DNA from: an uncultured Prevotella sp.
Lineage (GTDB): Bacteria > Bacteroidota > Bacteroidia > Bacteroidales > Bacteroidaceae
NCBI GenBank assembly: GCA_900316565.1
Contig: ONDK01000005.1
Span: 1 to 64,000 of the forward strand
DNA length: 64,000 nucleotides
Direction: 5' to 3'
The translations under genes and the position numbers were made by a program. Of the stretch, positions 8,882 through 19,202 are shown piece by piece. Every line of letters starts with the position of its first letter. Position 1 is the first letter of the stretch. The notes under the pieces were generated by a model, which worked only from the letters and a program-made list of their open reading frames with translations, was not told the DNA's origin and did no database searches.

Positions 8882-10207
8882 ATGAAGGTAATGAAATTCG
8901 GCGGCACCTCAGTAGGTACTCCGCAACGCATGAAAGAAGTGGCAAAGCTCATCACCAAGTCGGGTGAGCCGACATTCGTAGTGCTCTCCGCTATGAGCGG
9001 TACAACCAACTCGCTGATAGAAATCAGCAACTATCTCTTCAAGAAAAATCCAGAGGGAGCCAACGAGGTAATCAACACCCTGGAGAACAAATACCTCAAG
9101 CACATCGAGGAACTGTTCTCAACGGACGAGTACAAGGAGAAAACACGCCAGTTCCTCACAGAGGAGTTTAATTATCTTCGCAGTTTCACAAAAGACCTCT
9201 TCACTTCATTCGAGGCAAAGAGTATTGTAGCACAGGGAGAAATCATCAGCACGAACATGGTGACCAACTATCTTCTTGAAACTGGCACGAAGGCAATCCT
9301 ACTCAACGCGCTCGACTTCATGCGCACTGATAAAAATGCTGAGCCTGATACTCAGTATATCAAGGAGAAACTGACAGATATCCTCGATAACAACAAGGGC
9401 TACCAGATTTACATTACACAAGGATTCATTTGCCGCAACGCCTATGGAGAGGTAGACAACCTGCAGCGTGGCGGTAGCGACTACACCGCATCCTTGGTAG
9501 GAGCAGCCTTTGGAGCTGACGAGATACAGATATGGACTGACATTGACGGAATGCACAACAACGACCCACGCGTTGTAGACAAGACAGAAGCTGTTCGTCA
9601 GCTGAACTTCGAGGAAGCATCGGAGCTGGCTTATTTCGGCGCAAAGATTCTGCATCCCACATGCGTACAGCCGGCCAAGTACGCCGGTATCCCTGTCCGT
9701 CTGAAGAACACTATGGACCCGGAGGCTGAAGGTACCATCATCGACAACGTACTGGTTCGCGGAAAGATCAAGGCCGTCGCAGCCAAAGACAATATCACAG
9801 CAATAAAAATAAAGTCGAGCCGCATGCTGGGAGCCAGCGGTTTCCTTCGTAAGGTGTTCGAGATATTCGAGAGTTACCAGACATCCATCGACATGATAGC
9901 AACATCTGAGGTGGGTGTGTCAATGACCATCGACGATGACAGCCACATTAACGAGATTGTTGACGAGTTGAAGAAGTATGGAACGGTAACAGTGGATGGC
10001 GACATGTGCATCATATGTGTTGTCGGCGACCTCGACTGGAGCAACCTTGGTTTCGAAACTCTCGCCACAGACGCAATGAAAGACATTCCTGTAAGAATGA
10101 TTTCATACGGTGGAAGCAACTACAATATCTCTTTCCTTATCCGTGAGACCGACAAGAAGCACGCTCTTCAGAACCTCAGCGACAAACTGTTCAACAAGAA
10201 AGATTAA
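8882..10207 (+). CDS. lysC: Aspartate kinase, monofunctional
   Basis: Phosphorylates aspartate, the first step toward diaminopimelate, lysine, threonine and methionine. The kinase domain opens with MKFGGTSVG and contains LQRGGSDYTASL and WTDIDGMHNNDPR. Two ACT domains follow, with VFEIFESYQTSIDMIATSEVGVS as the effector-binding region. 441 residues with no homoserine dehydrogenase domain. lysA follows after 78 bp, so the pair probably serves diaminopimelate and lysine supply and responds to lysine. That regulation is inference from the pairing. Confidence 0.95.
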   Translation: MKVMKFGGTSVGTPQRMKEVAKLITKSGEPTFVVLSAMSGTTNSLIEISNYLFKKNPEGANEVINTLENKYLKHIEELFSTDEYKEKTRQFLTEEFNYLRSFTKDLFTSFEAKSIVAQGEIISTNMVTNYLLETGTKAILLNALDFMRTDKNAEPDTQYIKEKLTDILDNNKGYQIYITQGFICRNAYGEVDNLQRGGSDYTASLVGAAFGADEIQIWTDIDGMHNNDPRVVDKTEAVRQLNFEEASELAYFGAKILHPTCVQPAKYAGIPVRLKNTMDPEAEGTIIDNVLVRGKIKAVAAKDNITAIKIKSSRMLGASGFLRKVFEIFESYQTSIDMIATSEVGVSMTIDDDSHINEIVDELKKYGTVTVDGDMCIICVVGDLDWSNLGFETLATDAMKDIPVRMISYGGSNYNISFLIRETDKKHALQNLSDKLFNKKD

Positions 10208-10285
10208 CTTCTTAAGGGATTGCTAATAAATAGGGAACAAAGATAAAAACAAAAACAACACGGCACAAAAGCCGTATCAGACAAG

Positions 10286-11452
10286 ATGAAAGGTAATTTC
10301 CCAATAGATAAATTTCAGGAGGTAGAGACACCATTCTACTACTATGACACGGCACTGCTCCGCCAGACTCTGCAAACTATCAACGAGGAGGCTGGCAAGC
10401 ACGAGGGGTTTGTGGTGCACTATGCCATCAAAGCCAACGCTAATCCGAAGGTTCTACGCATCATCAGCCAGGCCGGTCTTGGTGCCGACTGCGTCAGCGG
10501 AGGCGAGATAAGGAGATGTCTTGACAACGGTTTCTCACCAAAGAAGATTGTATATGCAGGAGTTGGAAAGGCTGACTGGGAGATAAACCTTGGGCTCGAC
10601 AAAAACATTTTCTGCTTCAATGTGGAAAGTGTCGCCGAGCTTGAGGTTATCAATGAGCTGGCAGAGAAGAAAGGTAAGGTAGCACGGGTGTGCTTCCGCA
10701 TAAATCCAGACGTAGGTGCACACACGAATGCCAAGATTACCACAGGACTGGCTGAGAACAAGTTCGGTATAGCAATGCGCGACATGCTTCCTACCATCGA
10801 GGAAGCCGCAAAGATGAAGAACATAGAATTCATAGGTCTGCACTTCCACATCGGCTCTCAGATTCTTGACATGGGCGACTTCGAAGCTCTGTGTAACAGG
10901 ATAAACGAGATACAGGACGAACTGGAGAAGAAGCATATCAAGGTGGAGAACATAAATGTCGGCGGAGGACTGGGTATCGACTACCAGCATCCTAACCGTG
11001 TGCCGGTTCCTGACTTCAAGGATTATTTCGACACCTATGCGCGTCATCTTAAGCTCCGTCCCGGACAGAAGCTGCACTTCGAACTTGGACGTTCTGTCGT
11101 CGGGCAGATGGGCTCACTGATAACACGTTGCCTATATGTGAAGCAGGGTACGGCAAAGCAGTTCGTTATCGTCGACGCGGGAATGACAGACCTCATCCGT
11201 CCTGCCCTCTATCAGGCTTACCACAAGATAGAGAACATCACCAGCGATGAGAAGCCGGCAACCTACGATGTTGTAGGGCCTATCTGCGAGTCGAGTGACG
11301 TCTTCGCCAAGGCTGTAGATCTCAACACCACACACCGCGGCGACCTTATCGCCTTGCGCTCAGCAGGTGCTTACGGTGAAATTATGGCAAGTCAGTACAA
11401 CTGCCGGAAACTTCCTGTGGGATATATTACTGAAGATTTAGTTGAAGAATGA
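10286..11452 (+). CDS. lysA: Diaminopimelate decarboxylase
   Basis: Decarboxylates meso-diaminopimelate to lysine with pyridoxal phosphate. Fold III alanine-racemase-type barrel: the PLP lysine is Lys49 in HYAIKANAN, the phosphate loop is NVGGGLGIDY, and the second-subunit cysteine motif is GPICESSDVFA. The 388-residue length is normal. The stop overlaps the start of the glycosyltransferase gene by 4 bp (ATGA), indicating coupled translation. Confidence 0.95.
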   Translation: MKGNFPIDKFQEVETPFYYYDTALLRQTLQTINEEAGKHEGFVVHYAIKANANPKVLRIISQAGLGADCVSGGEIRRCLDNGFSPKKIVYAGVGKADWEINLGLDKNIFCFNVESVAELEVINELAEKKGKVARVCFRINPDVGAHTNAKITTGLAENKFGIAMRDMLPTIEEAAKMKNIEFIGLHFHIGSQILDMGDFEALCNRINEIQDELEKKHIKVENINVGGGLGIDYQHPNRVPVPDFKDYFDTYARHLKLRPGQKLHFELGRSVVGQMGSLITRCLYVKQGTAKQFVIVDAGMTDLIRPALYQAYHKIENITSDEKPATYDVVGPICESSDVFAKAVDLNTTHRGDLIALRSAGAYGEIMASQYNCRKLPVGYITEDLVEE

Positions 11453-12642
11453 TTAGTCTTGATAACACGACGATTATATTTGGTGCCATCGTCCTTCTCT
11501 TAGCTCTCATAACTCCATGGATAAACATTTTCGTGCGCAGACCAAGAGTTGAGGGAAACGAACTCCAAGGCGACGAGAACAGTGAAGCTGGAGATGAGAC
11601 TGAAGAAGGAAACGGTGCCAGAGAAACGCTACCACCAATAAGTATAATTATAACACCCCACGAAAACGCCAGGGAACTGGAAGAGAACCTTCCGTTATTC
11701 CTCGAACAGGATTATCCGTCCGACTTCAAGGTAATCGTTGTCGCATGGAAGAGTGATTCCGACGATGAGGATGTGCTAAAGCGTTACAGCAGCAATCCAC
11801 ACCTGTACACGACATATATTCCTGACAGCTCGCGGTATATGAGCAGGAAGAAACTCGCGATAACCCTCGGAGTTAAAGCCGCCAAGACGGAATGGCTGAT
11901 AATGACAGACATTACAAGCCGTCCGGACAGCGACCAATGGCTTAGGACAATGGCAGAGAAGTGTACCGATGGCAATAATATTGTCATCGGTTATACGCGT
12001 TATGAGGATAGCACATCAGACTACCGCAGGTTCGAACGGATGGTAGAAGACTTCTATCTCATGCGCGAGACAAAGAAAGGAAAGACATATCGGTGCGACA
12101 GCAAGTGTCTGGCATTCCGCAAAAGCGACTTCATCAAAGGTGAGGGCTTCAGAGGAAACCTCAAATACCTGCGTGGAGAATACGACTTCATGGCAAACAA
12201 ATATGCCACACCAATGTCGGCGGCTCTGGTCACGGATCCTAATGCGTGGATGACCGACGAGGAGCCTACAAACAAGCAATGGCGTAACCGCCGTCTTTTC
12301 TACATTGAGGACCGCAAGCATCTGGACAGGTCTGCCAGACACCGATTACCGGTCATCACCGACCAAATAGCCTTACACATCAACTGGCTGGCCATAATAG
12401 CAGCAGCCGTTGTAGCGGGGATGACAGGAAGATGGATTCTAATGGCAGCGGCAGGGCTGGCTTTAATGCTGACTATAGTACTCCGTTCCGTGATAGCATC
12501 GAAAGCTTATAACGAATGGGGGGCCGACATACCTTCATGGAAAACTGTCTTCTATGAGATAGGATTGGTATGGCATCGCATCTTGTACAACATACGTTAT
12601 GCGAGGACTGACAAAAACGACTTTATAAGTCATAAAATATGA
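11449..12642 (+). CDS. Membrane-bound glycosyltransferase, family 2-like
   Basis: 397 residues. An N-terminal membrane helix (about 8-28) is followed by a charged linker rich in Glu and Asp, then a GT-A-type domain starting PISIIITPHENARELEENLPLFLEQDYP. The Asp motif is MTDITSRP, and ARGEYDF-like residues lie further on. Two membrane segments occupy about 308-345. This architecture is that of an inner-membrane glycosyltransferase acting on lipid-linked sugars. It overlaps lysA upstream and the GT4-like gene downstream by 4 bp each, so all three should be translated together. Donor and acceptor cannot be read from the sequence. Confidence 0.75.
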   Translation: MISLDNTTIIFGAIVLLLALITPWINIFVRRPRVEGNELQGDENSEAGDETEEGNGARETLPPISIIITPHENARELEENLPLFLEQDYPSDFKVIVVAWKSDSDDEDVLKRYSSNPHLYTTYIPDSSRYMSRKKLAITLGVKAAKTEWLIMTDITSRPDSDQWLRTMAEKCTDGNNIVIGYTRYEDSTSDYRRFERMVEDFYLMRETKKGKTYRCDSKCLAFRKSDFIKGEGFRGNLKYLRGEYDFMANKYATPMSAALVTDPNAWMTDEEPTNKQWRNRRLFYIEDRKHLDRSARHRLPVITDQIALHINWLAIIAAAVVAGMTGRWILMAAAGLALMLTIVLRSVIASKAYNEWGADIPSWKTVFYEIGLVWHRILYNIRYARTDKNDFISHKI

Positions 12643-13787
12643 GGATACTTCACTACATATCACAACTTAAGAACGACGACATTCTGAGCGATTACGTCCG
12701 TCATCTGACGGATGCTCTCAAGGCTGTCGCTGATGTATATGTAGCTACTTTCAACAGCAACATACAAGAGGCGCTTGACGAGAGTGCGCCTGACATTGTC
12801 CACATTCACGGTGCGTGGGACCGTTATGCCTTCCGGTTGATGAAAACAGCCGTCAACCAAGGCTATGCTGTGGTCATTTCTCCACACGGAGAGATAGGAA
12901 CCTACGCAATGAAACATGAAGAGAGGCTGGCGAAGTCTGTTAAGAATGCCGACTACCAGCGCTGGATGCTGAAGAACAGCGAGGCGCTTCTGGCAACGAG
13001 CGATGACGAGCGCGCTGCTCTGGAAGCTCTCGGATGGCAAAAGAAAATAGACGTCATCGGACCATCGATACTGGACAGTACGATTTCTGACAAGCAGATG
13101 GCCGAAGAGATGATATGGTTTTACACTAAAGTTATCGACACCCGTTATCGGGTGCTCATGACTGACAGTGAGAAAGAAGCTGTCCGCTCCATCATCCATG
13201 TTGGAATGGCGCATGACGAGACAATGTCATTACTTGACAGCGACCGCCTGCTGACGCTGCGCGGACTGAAACCGGATGAGTGGAGGCGTATATTTCTCTA
13301 TGGGGATGACGAAGATCTGCGTCAGATTATCGATACGGCAGCTGAGCGCATACAACTGTCGCTACCGGCTATAGACACAAGCAAGATAAGCCGTTATCCG
13401 ACAGATTGCCCGAAGATGATGGGCAGTCTGCCTGGTGACCGCCTCGTAGGAGGAAACAAGTTGCTGGCAAGGAAGCTCCGTGAGACCACAGAGGATGACT
13501 CTGAGAACCTACGCCAACTGACGGCTATGCTCTTAAACGCACGCACACTGCTTCGCAAACGGCAGATGAGCGCACGTCATCTCGCTGAGCTCTATGAGGA
13601 GATAAAATATGTGGACTATGATGAGACACGATTTGTCGAGATAACGAAAGAGATGAAGCTGAACAAATTCATGCGCCGTATGCTTCAGGTGCTTGCCGAC
13701 GAGGCTTATCTGGAAGAAGGCTTCATGCCAGACAAGCCGCTTAATGACCGTTCCGTCAAGCAAATAGAACGTCAGTTCCTAAAATAA
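12639..13787 (+). CDS. GT4-like N-terminal-domain protein of unknown activity
   Basis: 382 residues. The first 160 or so look like the acceptor domain of a GT-B (family 4) glycosyltransferase: MRILHYISQL, DIVHIHGAWDRY, VVISPHGEIG and ALLATSDDERAALEALGW. The expected donor-binding second domain, with its EGFG-like motif, is not recognisable. Residues about 165-382 are instead charged and helical and do not match a family I know. Starts inside the previous glycosyltransferase gene (ATGA overlap), so the two probably work together. It may be a degenerate or regulatory partner rather than an enzyme. Confidence 0.6.
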   Translation: MRILHYISQLKNDDILSDYVRHLTDALKAVADVYVATFNSNIQEALDESAPDIVHIHGAWDRYAFRLMKTAVNQGYAVVISPHGEIGTYAMKHEERLAKSVKNADYQRWMLKNSEALLATSDDERAALEALGWQKKIDVIGPSILDSTISDKQMAEEMIWFYTKVIDTRYRVLMTDSEKEAVRSIIHVGMAHDETMSLLDSDRLLTLRGLKPDEWRRIFLYGDDEDLRQIIDTAAERIQLSLPAIDTSKISRYPTDCPKMMGSLPGDRLVGGNKLLARKLRETTEDDSENLRQLTAMLLNARTLLRKRQMSARHLAELYEEIKYVDYDETRFVEITKEMKLNKFMRRMLQVLADEAYLEEGFMPDKPLNDRSVKQIERQFLK

Positions 13788-13856
13788 CATCATCAACAGC
13801 ACAGACACATATCAAGCATTAACAATGCTACATAAAACTATAATAAAACTACTAAG

Positions 13857-15854
13857 ATGGTCAAAGAAAACTACAACTTAAATAAAGATTTGAGATACCT
13901 GGAGTTGCTGTCCAACTCCTTCCCCACTATAATGAAGGCCAGTACCGAGATCATAAATCTAAAGGCAATACTGAACCTTCCAAAGGGAACAGAGCACTTC
14001 CTTGCGGATATCCATGGAGAATACGAAGCATTCCAGCACGTCCTGAAGAACGCCTCCGGAAACATTAAGCGAAAGGTCAACGAGCTCTTCGGCAACACCT
14101 TGCGCGAGGCAGAAAAGCGTGAGCTCTGCACACTTATCTATTACCCGGAGCAGAAACTGCAACTCGTTAAGGAGGAAGAACCGGATATCAACGACTGGTA
14201 TCATATCACCATACACCACCTTGTACTTGTCTGCCGTGATGTATCGAGCAAGTACACACGCTCGAAGGTAAGGAAAAACTTGCCGGAGGACTTCTCATAC
14301 ATTATTCAGGAACTGCTCCACGAGCGTACCGATGACAAGGACAAAAGCGACTACGTGAGCGCTATCATAGACACAATTATCTCTACCGGCAGTGCCGATA
14401 GTTTCATCATTGCAATCTGTAACGTCATCCAACGGCTTATCATAGACCAGCTGCACATCCTCGGTGATATCTATGACCGCGGACCAGGAGCGCATATCGT
14501 TATGGACACCCTCTGCAACTATCACAACTGGGATATACAATGGGGCAACCATGACATACTGTGGATGGGCGCAGCAGCCGGAAACAAGGCCTGCATCTGC
14601 AATGTCATACGCATAGCCCTACGTTACGGCAATATGGCAACACTTGAAGACGGGTATGGCATAAACCTCATTCCACTGGCAACATTTGCCATGGAGACAT
14701 ACAAGGACGACCCGTGCCAGGAATTCATGCCCAAGACAACCTTCGGCAACGACCTCTCTGACAAGCTACGTGGCCTCAACGCACAAATGCACAAGGCTAT
14801 AAGCGTCATCCAGTTTAAATTGGAAGGACAGCTCTTTGATAAGCACCCGAGTTGGAAGATGCAGGACAGGGAACTCTTAAAGGCTATAGACTATACAAAA
14901 GGCACATGCCACATCGATGGTAAGGACTACCAGATGCGGTCATGTCATTTCCCAACCATAGACCCGTCAGATCCAAACAAACTGACAAAGGAAGAGGAGG
15001 TGGTAATCGACAAGCTGTGTCATTCTTTTCTTATAAGCGAAAAACTGCACACACACATCAATGCGTTGCTCGTCCACGGCTGCATGTACCGCATCATAAA
15101 CAGTAACCTTCTCTTTCACGCGTCCATACCACTCAACGCCGACGGCAGTCTGAAAGAGGTAGAGATAGCACCCGGCCGCAGATATAAAGGCAAGGAACTG
15201 CTGCACAATATCGGAATGCTCATAAGGACCGCATTTGCCAGCGACGCAAAGGAGAAGGAAAGCAACTATGCCCGGGACTTCTTCCTGTATCTCTGGTGCG
15301 GACCTGATTCGCCATTATTCGACAAAAGTAAGATGGCAACTTTCGAGCGATATTTCATCGAAGACAAGGAAACGCACAACGAGAAGAAAGGCTATTACTT
15401 CCAGCTGCGTGACAACGAGGCAATTGTCGACGGCATCATGGACTTCTTCGGAATGAAAGGCAAGAACCGCCACGTTATCAACGGCCACGTACCTGTTAGG
15501 GCTGTAAAAGGAGAGAGCCCCGTTAAAGCCAATGGGAAGTTGATGGTTATTGACGGAGGATTCTCCAGAGCATACCACAAGGACACCGGCATTGCTGGTT
15601 ACACACTAATATATCACAGCCGTGGCTTCCAACTCGTGCAGCATGAGCCATTCACGAATGCCGACGAGGCCATCCGAAAAGGCACGGACATCAAAGGAAC
15701 GACACAAATAGTAGAGTTCAACCAGCGGCGTCTCCGCGTCGCCGACACCGACAAAGGCGATGAAATACAGGCACAGATAAACGACTTGGAGAAACTTCTC
15801 TTCGCGTACCGCCACGGCATTATAACTGAAAAAGAACAGAAAAAGGATAAATAA
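13857..15854 (+). CDS. fbp: Fructose-1,6-bisphosphatase, class III
   Basis: Gluconeogenic removal of the 1-phosphate from fructose 1,6-bisphosphate. The 665-residue length and calcineurin-like metal motifs identify the class III enzyme first described in Bacillus: FLADIHGEYEAF, ILGDIYDRGPGAH, WGNHDILWMGAAAGN and VINGHVPV. It is transcribed alone on the plus strand after a 69-bp gap in which I see no standard promoter. Confidence 0.95.
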   Translation: MVKENYNLNKDLRYLELLSNSFPTIMKASTEIINLKAILNLPKGTEHFLADIHGEYEAFQHVLKNASGNIKRKVNELFGNTLREAEKRELCTLIYYPEQKLQLVKEEEPDINDWYHITIHHLVLVCRDVSSKYTRSKVRKNLPEDFSYIIQELLHERTDDKDKSDYVSAIIDTIISTGSADSFIIAICNVIQRLIIDQLHILGDIYDRGPGAHIVMDTLCNYHNWDIQWGNHDILWMGAAAGNKACICNVIRIALRYGNMATLEDGYGINLIPLATFAMETYKDDPCQEFMPKTTFGNDLSDKLRGLNAQMHKAISVIQFKLEGQLFDKHPSWKMQDRELLKAIDYTKGTCHIDGKDYQMRSCHFPTIDPSDPNKLTKEEEVVIDKLCHSFLISEKLHTHINALLVHGCMYRIINSNLLFHASIPLNADGSLKEVEIAPGRRYKGKELLHNIGMLIRTAFASDAKEKESNYARDFFLYLWCGPDSPLFDKSKMATFERYFIEDKETHNEKKGYYFQLRDNEAIVDGIMDFFGMKGKNRHVINGHVPVRAVKGESPVKANGKLMVIDGGFSRAYHKDTGIAGYTLIYHSRGFQLVQHEPFTNADEAIRKGTDIKGTTQIVEFNQRRLRVADTDKGDEIQAQINDLEKLLFAYRHGIITEKEQKKDK

Positions 15855-15889
15855 TGCCAACCAGCCAAAAAGAAGTGGAAAATTCTTTG

Positions 15890-15897
15890 TACCTTTG
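15890..15897 (+). promoter_or_regulatory. -7 element before the MATE gene
   Basis: TACCTTTG matches the Bacteroidota -7 consensus and lies 23 bp before the ATG. No TTTG is at the -33 position. Confidence 0.45.
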
Positions 15898-15919
15898 CAC
15901 TTTATAGAAAAGTTAGCAA

Positions 15920-17284
15920 ATGGACAACAAGAAAGCGACTCTCGAACTCGGAACAAAGCCTGTTGGGCGATTGCTGTATCAGTATGCGCTGCCAGCCATA
16001 ATAGCTATGACGGCCGCCTCGCTATATAATATCATCGATCGCGTGTTCATCGGACAAGTCGTAGGACCGGACGCCATAGCCGGTCTGGCCATAACCTTTC
16101 CTTTCATGAACCTCGCCGGAGCCTTCGGAGCAGCAGTAGGAGTGGGAGCTTCTACGGCTATCAGCGTGAAGTTAGGACAAAGAGACTATGCCACAGCGGA
16201 AGAGATATTAGGCAACACCGTAACGCTGAACGTCATCATAGGTCTTGGCTTCTCCATTGTATGCCTTCTTTTCCTTGACCCCATACTCTTGTTCTTTGGC
16301 GCAAGTAAGGCAACACTCCCCTACGCACGCAGTTTCATGGAGATAATTCTCGCAGGAAATGTCTTCTCGCACATGTACTTCGGGATGAACGCCGTCCTCC
16401 GTGCCGCATCAAAACCCAAGCAGGCTATGTTCGCCACAATCTTCACCGTGGTGATGAACATCATACTTGACGTCGTGTTTATCCTCTGGTGGCACTGGGG
16501 TATCCAAGGAGCTGCCTTCGCGACAATCATCTCACAGATGCTGGCTTTATGCTGGCAGATGAAAATTTTCAGCAATAAGAGAGAACTCCTTCACCTCAAG
16601 AGAGGCATTTACAGACTGAAGGCACAACTCGTGAAGACCATTATAGCCATAGGCATATCACCGTTTCTGATGAACCTATGCGCTTGCATAGTAGTCATCT
16701 TTGTAAACAACCAACTCGTAAAATACGGCGGGGACATGGCAGTAGGAGGATACGGCATTTCCAACTCTGTGGCAACAGTTTTCGCAATGTTCATCATTGG
16801 ACTTAACCAGGGGATGCAGCCAATAGCCGGATACAACTATGGCAGCAAGCAGGCAGACCGTCTCGTGCGTGTTCTAAACCTTGCCATCATCGCTGCCACA
16901 TGTATTATGACCGCAGGATGGATTGCTGGTGAGTTCTTCCCACGTGAAATAGCACGGCTTTTCACAACAGACAAGGAGCTCACAGAGATGTCCATAACAG
17001 CCACGCGATACAATATGCTTGTCTTCCCGATTATAGGCTTTCAGATGGTTGTTACCAATTTCTTCCAGTGCATCGGCAAAGTTAAGATAAGCATTTTCCT
17101 CAGTCTCAGCCGACAATTGCTCATTCTCATTCCTCTGCTTGCCATACTTCCATTATTCTTTCAGCTCAATGGAGTATGGTATGCGCTACCGGCTTCCGAT
17201 GCCACAGCATCCGTAATAGCATTCATCATCATGACCACATATATGCGTAAGTTCAAGAAGCAGATAAAAACGGCTGAAGCATAA
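15920..17284 (+). CDS. MATE family efflux transporter
   Basis: 454 residues with about 12 hydrophobic segments in two similar halves, typical of MATE (multidrug and toxin extrusion) cation antiporters. The N-terminal half starts GRLLYQYALPAIIAMTAASLYN and has IDRVFIGQVVG. The second half has INQGMQPIAGYNYGSK-like sequence (reads LNQGMQPIAGYNYGSK). It sits in the inner membrane. The substrate cannot be predicted. It is probably monocistronic. Confidence 0.92.
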   Translation: MDNKKATLELGTKPVGRLLYQYALPAIIAMTAASLYNIIDRVFIGQVVGPDAIAGLAITFPFMNLAGAFGAAVGVGASTAISVKLGQRDYATAEEILGNTVTLNVIIGLGFSIVCLLFLDPILLFFGASKATLPYARSFMEIILAGNVFSHMYFGMNAVLRAASKPKQAMFATIFTVVMNIILDVVFILWWHWGIQGAAFATIISQMLALCWQMKIFSNKRELLHLKRGIYRLKAQLVKTIIAIGISPFLMNLCACIVVIFVNNQLVKYGGDMAVGGYGISNSVATVFAMFIIGLNQGMQPIAGYNYGSKQADRLVRVLNLAIIAATCIMTAGWIAGEFFPREIARLFTTDKELTEMSITATRYNMLVFPIIGFQMVVTNFFQCIGKVKISIFLSLSRQLLILIPLLAILPLFFQLNGVWYALPASDATASVIAFIIMTTYMRKFKKQIKTAEA

Positions 17285-17364
17285 CACCCCTTATACCAAT
17301 TGTCGTTCTGTAGGGTCTATGACTGTAAGATATTGTGACATAAACGAATTTAAAAACTAAAGAT

Positions 17365-17988
17365 ATGGACGAGAATATTATCATAAACGTAGGTCGCCAG
17401 ATTGGCAGCGGAGGAAGAAGTATCGCCAAGATGCTCGCCGACGAGTTCGGTTGTAAGTTCTACGATAAGGAACTTCTGAACCTTGCCGCTAAGGAAAGCG
17501 GGTTCAGCGAGAAGTTCTTCGAACAGAACGATGAACAGAAAGGCTTCTTCCTAAACCGTTTCAACATCCATATTCCATTGTTCGGAGAGTCAAACTTCTA
17601 CAAGAACACGTTCTCCGACGAGAGTCTCTACAAGTTTCAGAGCGACGCTATCCGCAAGGCAGCAGACCAGAGCAGCTGTGTATTTGTAGGGCGCACGGCC
17701 GATTATGTCCTTCGCGATCACAATAATGTCATCAATATCTTCATCACGGCTTCCATGGACTGCCGCATCAAGCGGGTTTGCAAACGTCTTGGATGCACGA
17801 GGGCCGAAGCCAGGAAGCTGATAACCAAAGGTGAGAGTGAGCGTGCCAGCTACTACAACTACTACACCGGTAAGCGGTGGGGGCATTCCGAGAGCTACGA
17901 CCTCTGCATAGACAGCGGCCATCTAGGCCTCGAAGAGACAGAAAAGATTATTGCCACATTTATCAGAAAGTGGTTCAAAATAAAGTAA
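17365..17988 (+). CDS. Cytidylate kinase-like family protein
   Basis: 207 residues of the P-loop kinase family related to cytidylate kinase. The opening IINVGRQIGSGGRSIAKMLADEFG contains an altered phosphate-binding loop (GSGGRS). VFVGRTADYVLRD and RIKRVCKRLGCTRAEARKLI fit the NMP-binding and lid regions. This family is widespread in gut Firmicutes and Bacteroidota beside a true cmk, and its substrate is unknown. It stands alone, 55 bp before rfbB. Confidence 0.85.
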   Translation: MDENIIINVGRQIGSGGRSIAKMLADEFGCKFYDKELLNLAAKESGFSEKFFEQNDEQKGFFLNRFNIHIPLFGESNFYKNTFSDESLYKFQSDAIRKAADQSSCVFVGRTADYVLRDHNNVINIFITASMDCRIKRVCKRLGCTRAEARKLITKGESERASYYNYYTGKRWGHSESYDLCIDSGHLGLEETEKIIATFIRKWFKIK

Positions 17989-18042
17989 ATAACAAACAAA
18001 CGTTTCTCATCACCCAATGTGAAACTTTTTATCAGATAAGAC

Positions 18043-19197
18043 ATGAAAACTTATTTAGTAACCGGAGCGGCAGGCTTTATTGGCTCCAACTTCATTAAGT
18101 ACCTGCTTTACAAGAAATACAAGGACGAAAAGATAAAAATTATCATCCTCGATGCACTGACCTATGCCGGCAACCTCGGTACCATTAAGGATGACATTGA
18201 CAACAAGCGTTGCTTCTTTGTAAAGGGAGACATCCGTGACCGTCAACTTGCTGACAAACTCTTTGCTGAGAACGACATTGACTATGTCGTCAACTTTGCC
18301 GCAGAGAGCCATGTCGACCGTTCCATCGAGGACCCACAGCTCTTCCTCAGCGTGAACATCCTCGGTACACAGAATCTGCTCGACGCCGCCCGCCGCGCTT
18401 GGGTGACAGGCAAAGACGAACAGGGTTATCCTACATGGAAGGCCGGGAAGCGTTTCCACCAGGTATCCACCGACGAGGTCTACGGCTCACTGGGAGCTGA
18501 AGGATACTTCACCGAGACGACACCGGTATGTCCTCACAGCCCTTACTCCGCCAGCAAGACCAGCGCTGACCTCTTTGTTCTGGCGTACCGCGACACATAC
18601 CATATGCCGGTAAGCATCACACGCTGCTCCAACAACTACGGCCCGTACCACTTCCCTGAGAAGCTCATTCCTCTGATAATAAACAATATCCTTGAGGGCA
18701 AAAAGCTCCCTGTGTACGGTGAGGGCAAAAACGTACGCGACTGGCTGTATGTCGAGGATCACTGTAAAGCCATCGACATGGTAGTACGCGAGGGAAGAGC
18801 CGGAGAGGTCTACAACGTCGGCGGGCACAATGAGATGCACAATATCGACATCGTCAAGCTCACCATCAAAACCATCCATGATATGATGGAGAACGACAAA
18901 GGCCTGCGCCAAATCCTTAAGAAGAAGGTCTATGACAAGAACGGAGATATCGACATTTCCTGGATTAATGACGGTCTCATCACACATGTCGCAGACCGTC
19001 TCGGACACGACCAGCGTTATGCCATTGACCCGACAAAGATAAAGAACGAACTTGGATGGTATCCAGAGACAAAGTTCGCCGATGGCATCGTAAAAACCAT
19101 CAAATGGAATCTCGACAACCAGAAATGGGTTGAGGAGGTTACCTCCGGAGATTATCAGAAGTACTACGACATCATGTACGGTAAGATTCACGGATAA
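18043..19197 (+). CDS. rfbB: dTDP-glucose 4,6-dehydratase
   Basis: Converts dTDP-glucose to dTDP-4-keto-6-deoxyglucose, the branch point for deoxysugars of surface polysaccharides. Extended short-chain dehydrogenase: TGAAGFIGSNF binds NAD, AESHVDRSIEDP and YSASKTSADL supply the catalytic Tyr-Lys, and STDEVYGSLG carries the dehydratase Asp-Glu. 384 residues, slightly longer than E. coli RmlB through an insert near 105-125. Its product is the expected substrate of the FdtA-like enzyme encoded 1.8 kb downstream. rmlA, rmlC and rmlD are not in the window. Confidence 0.94.
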   Translation: MKTYLVTGAAGFIGSNFIKYLLYKKYKDEKIKIIILDALTYAGNLGTIKDDIDNKRCFFVKGDIRDRQLADKLFAENDIDYVVNFAAESHVDRSIEDPQLFLSVNILGTQNLLDAARRAWVTGKDEQGYPTWKAGKRFHQVSTDEVYGSLGAEGYFTETTPVCPHSPYSASKTSADLFVLAYRDTYHMPVSITRCSNNYGPYHFPEKLIPLIINNILEGKKLPVYGEGKNVRDWLYVEDHCKAIDMVVREGRAGEVYNVGGHNEMHNIDIVKLTIKTIHDMMENDKGLRQILKKKVYDKNGDIDISWINDGLITHVADRLGHDQRYAIDPTKIKNELGWYPETKFADGIVKTIKWNLDNQKWVEEVTSGDYQKYYDIMYGKIHG

Positions 19198-19202
19198 AGG
19201 AT

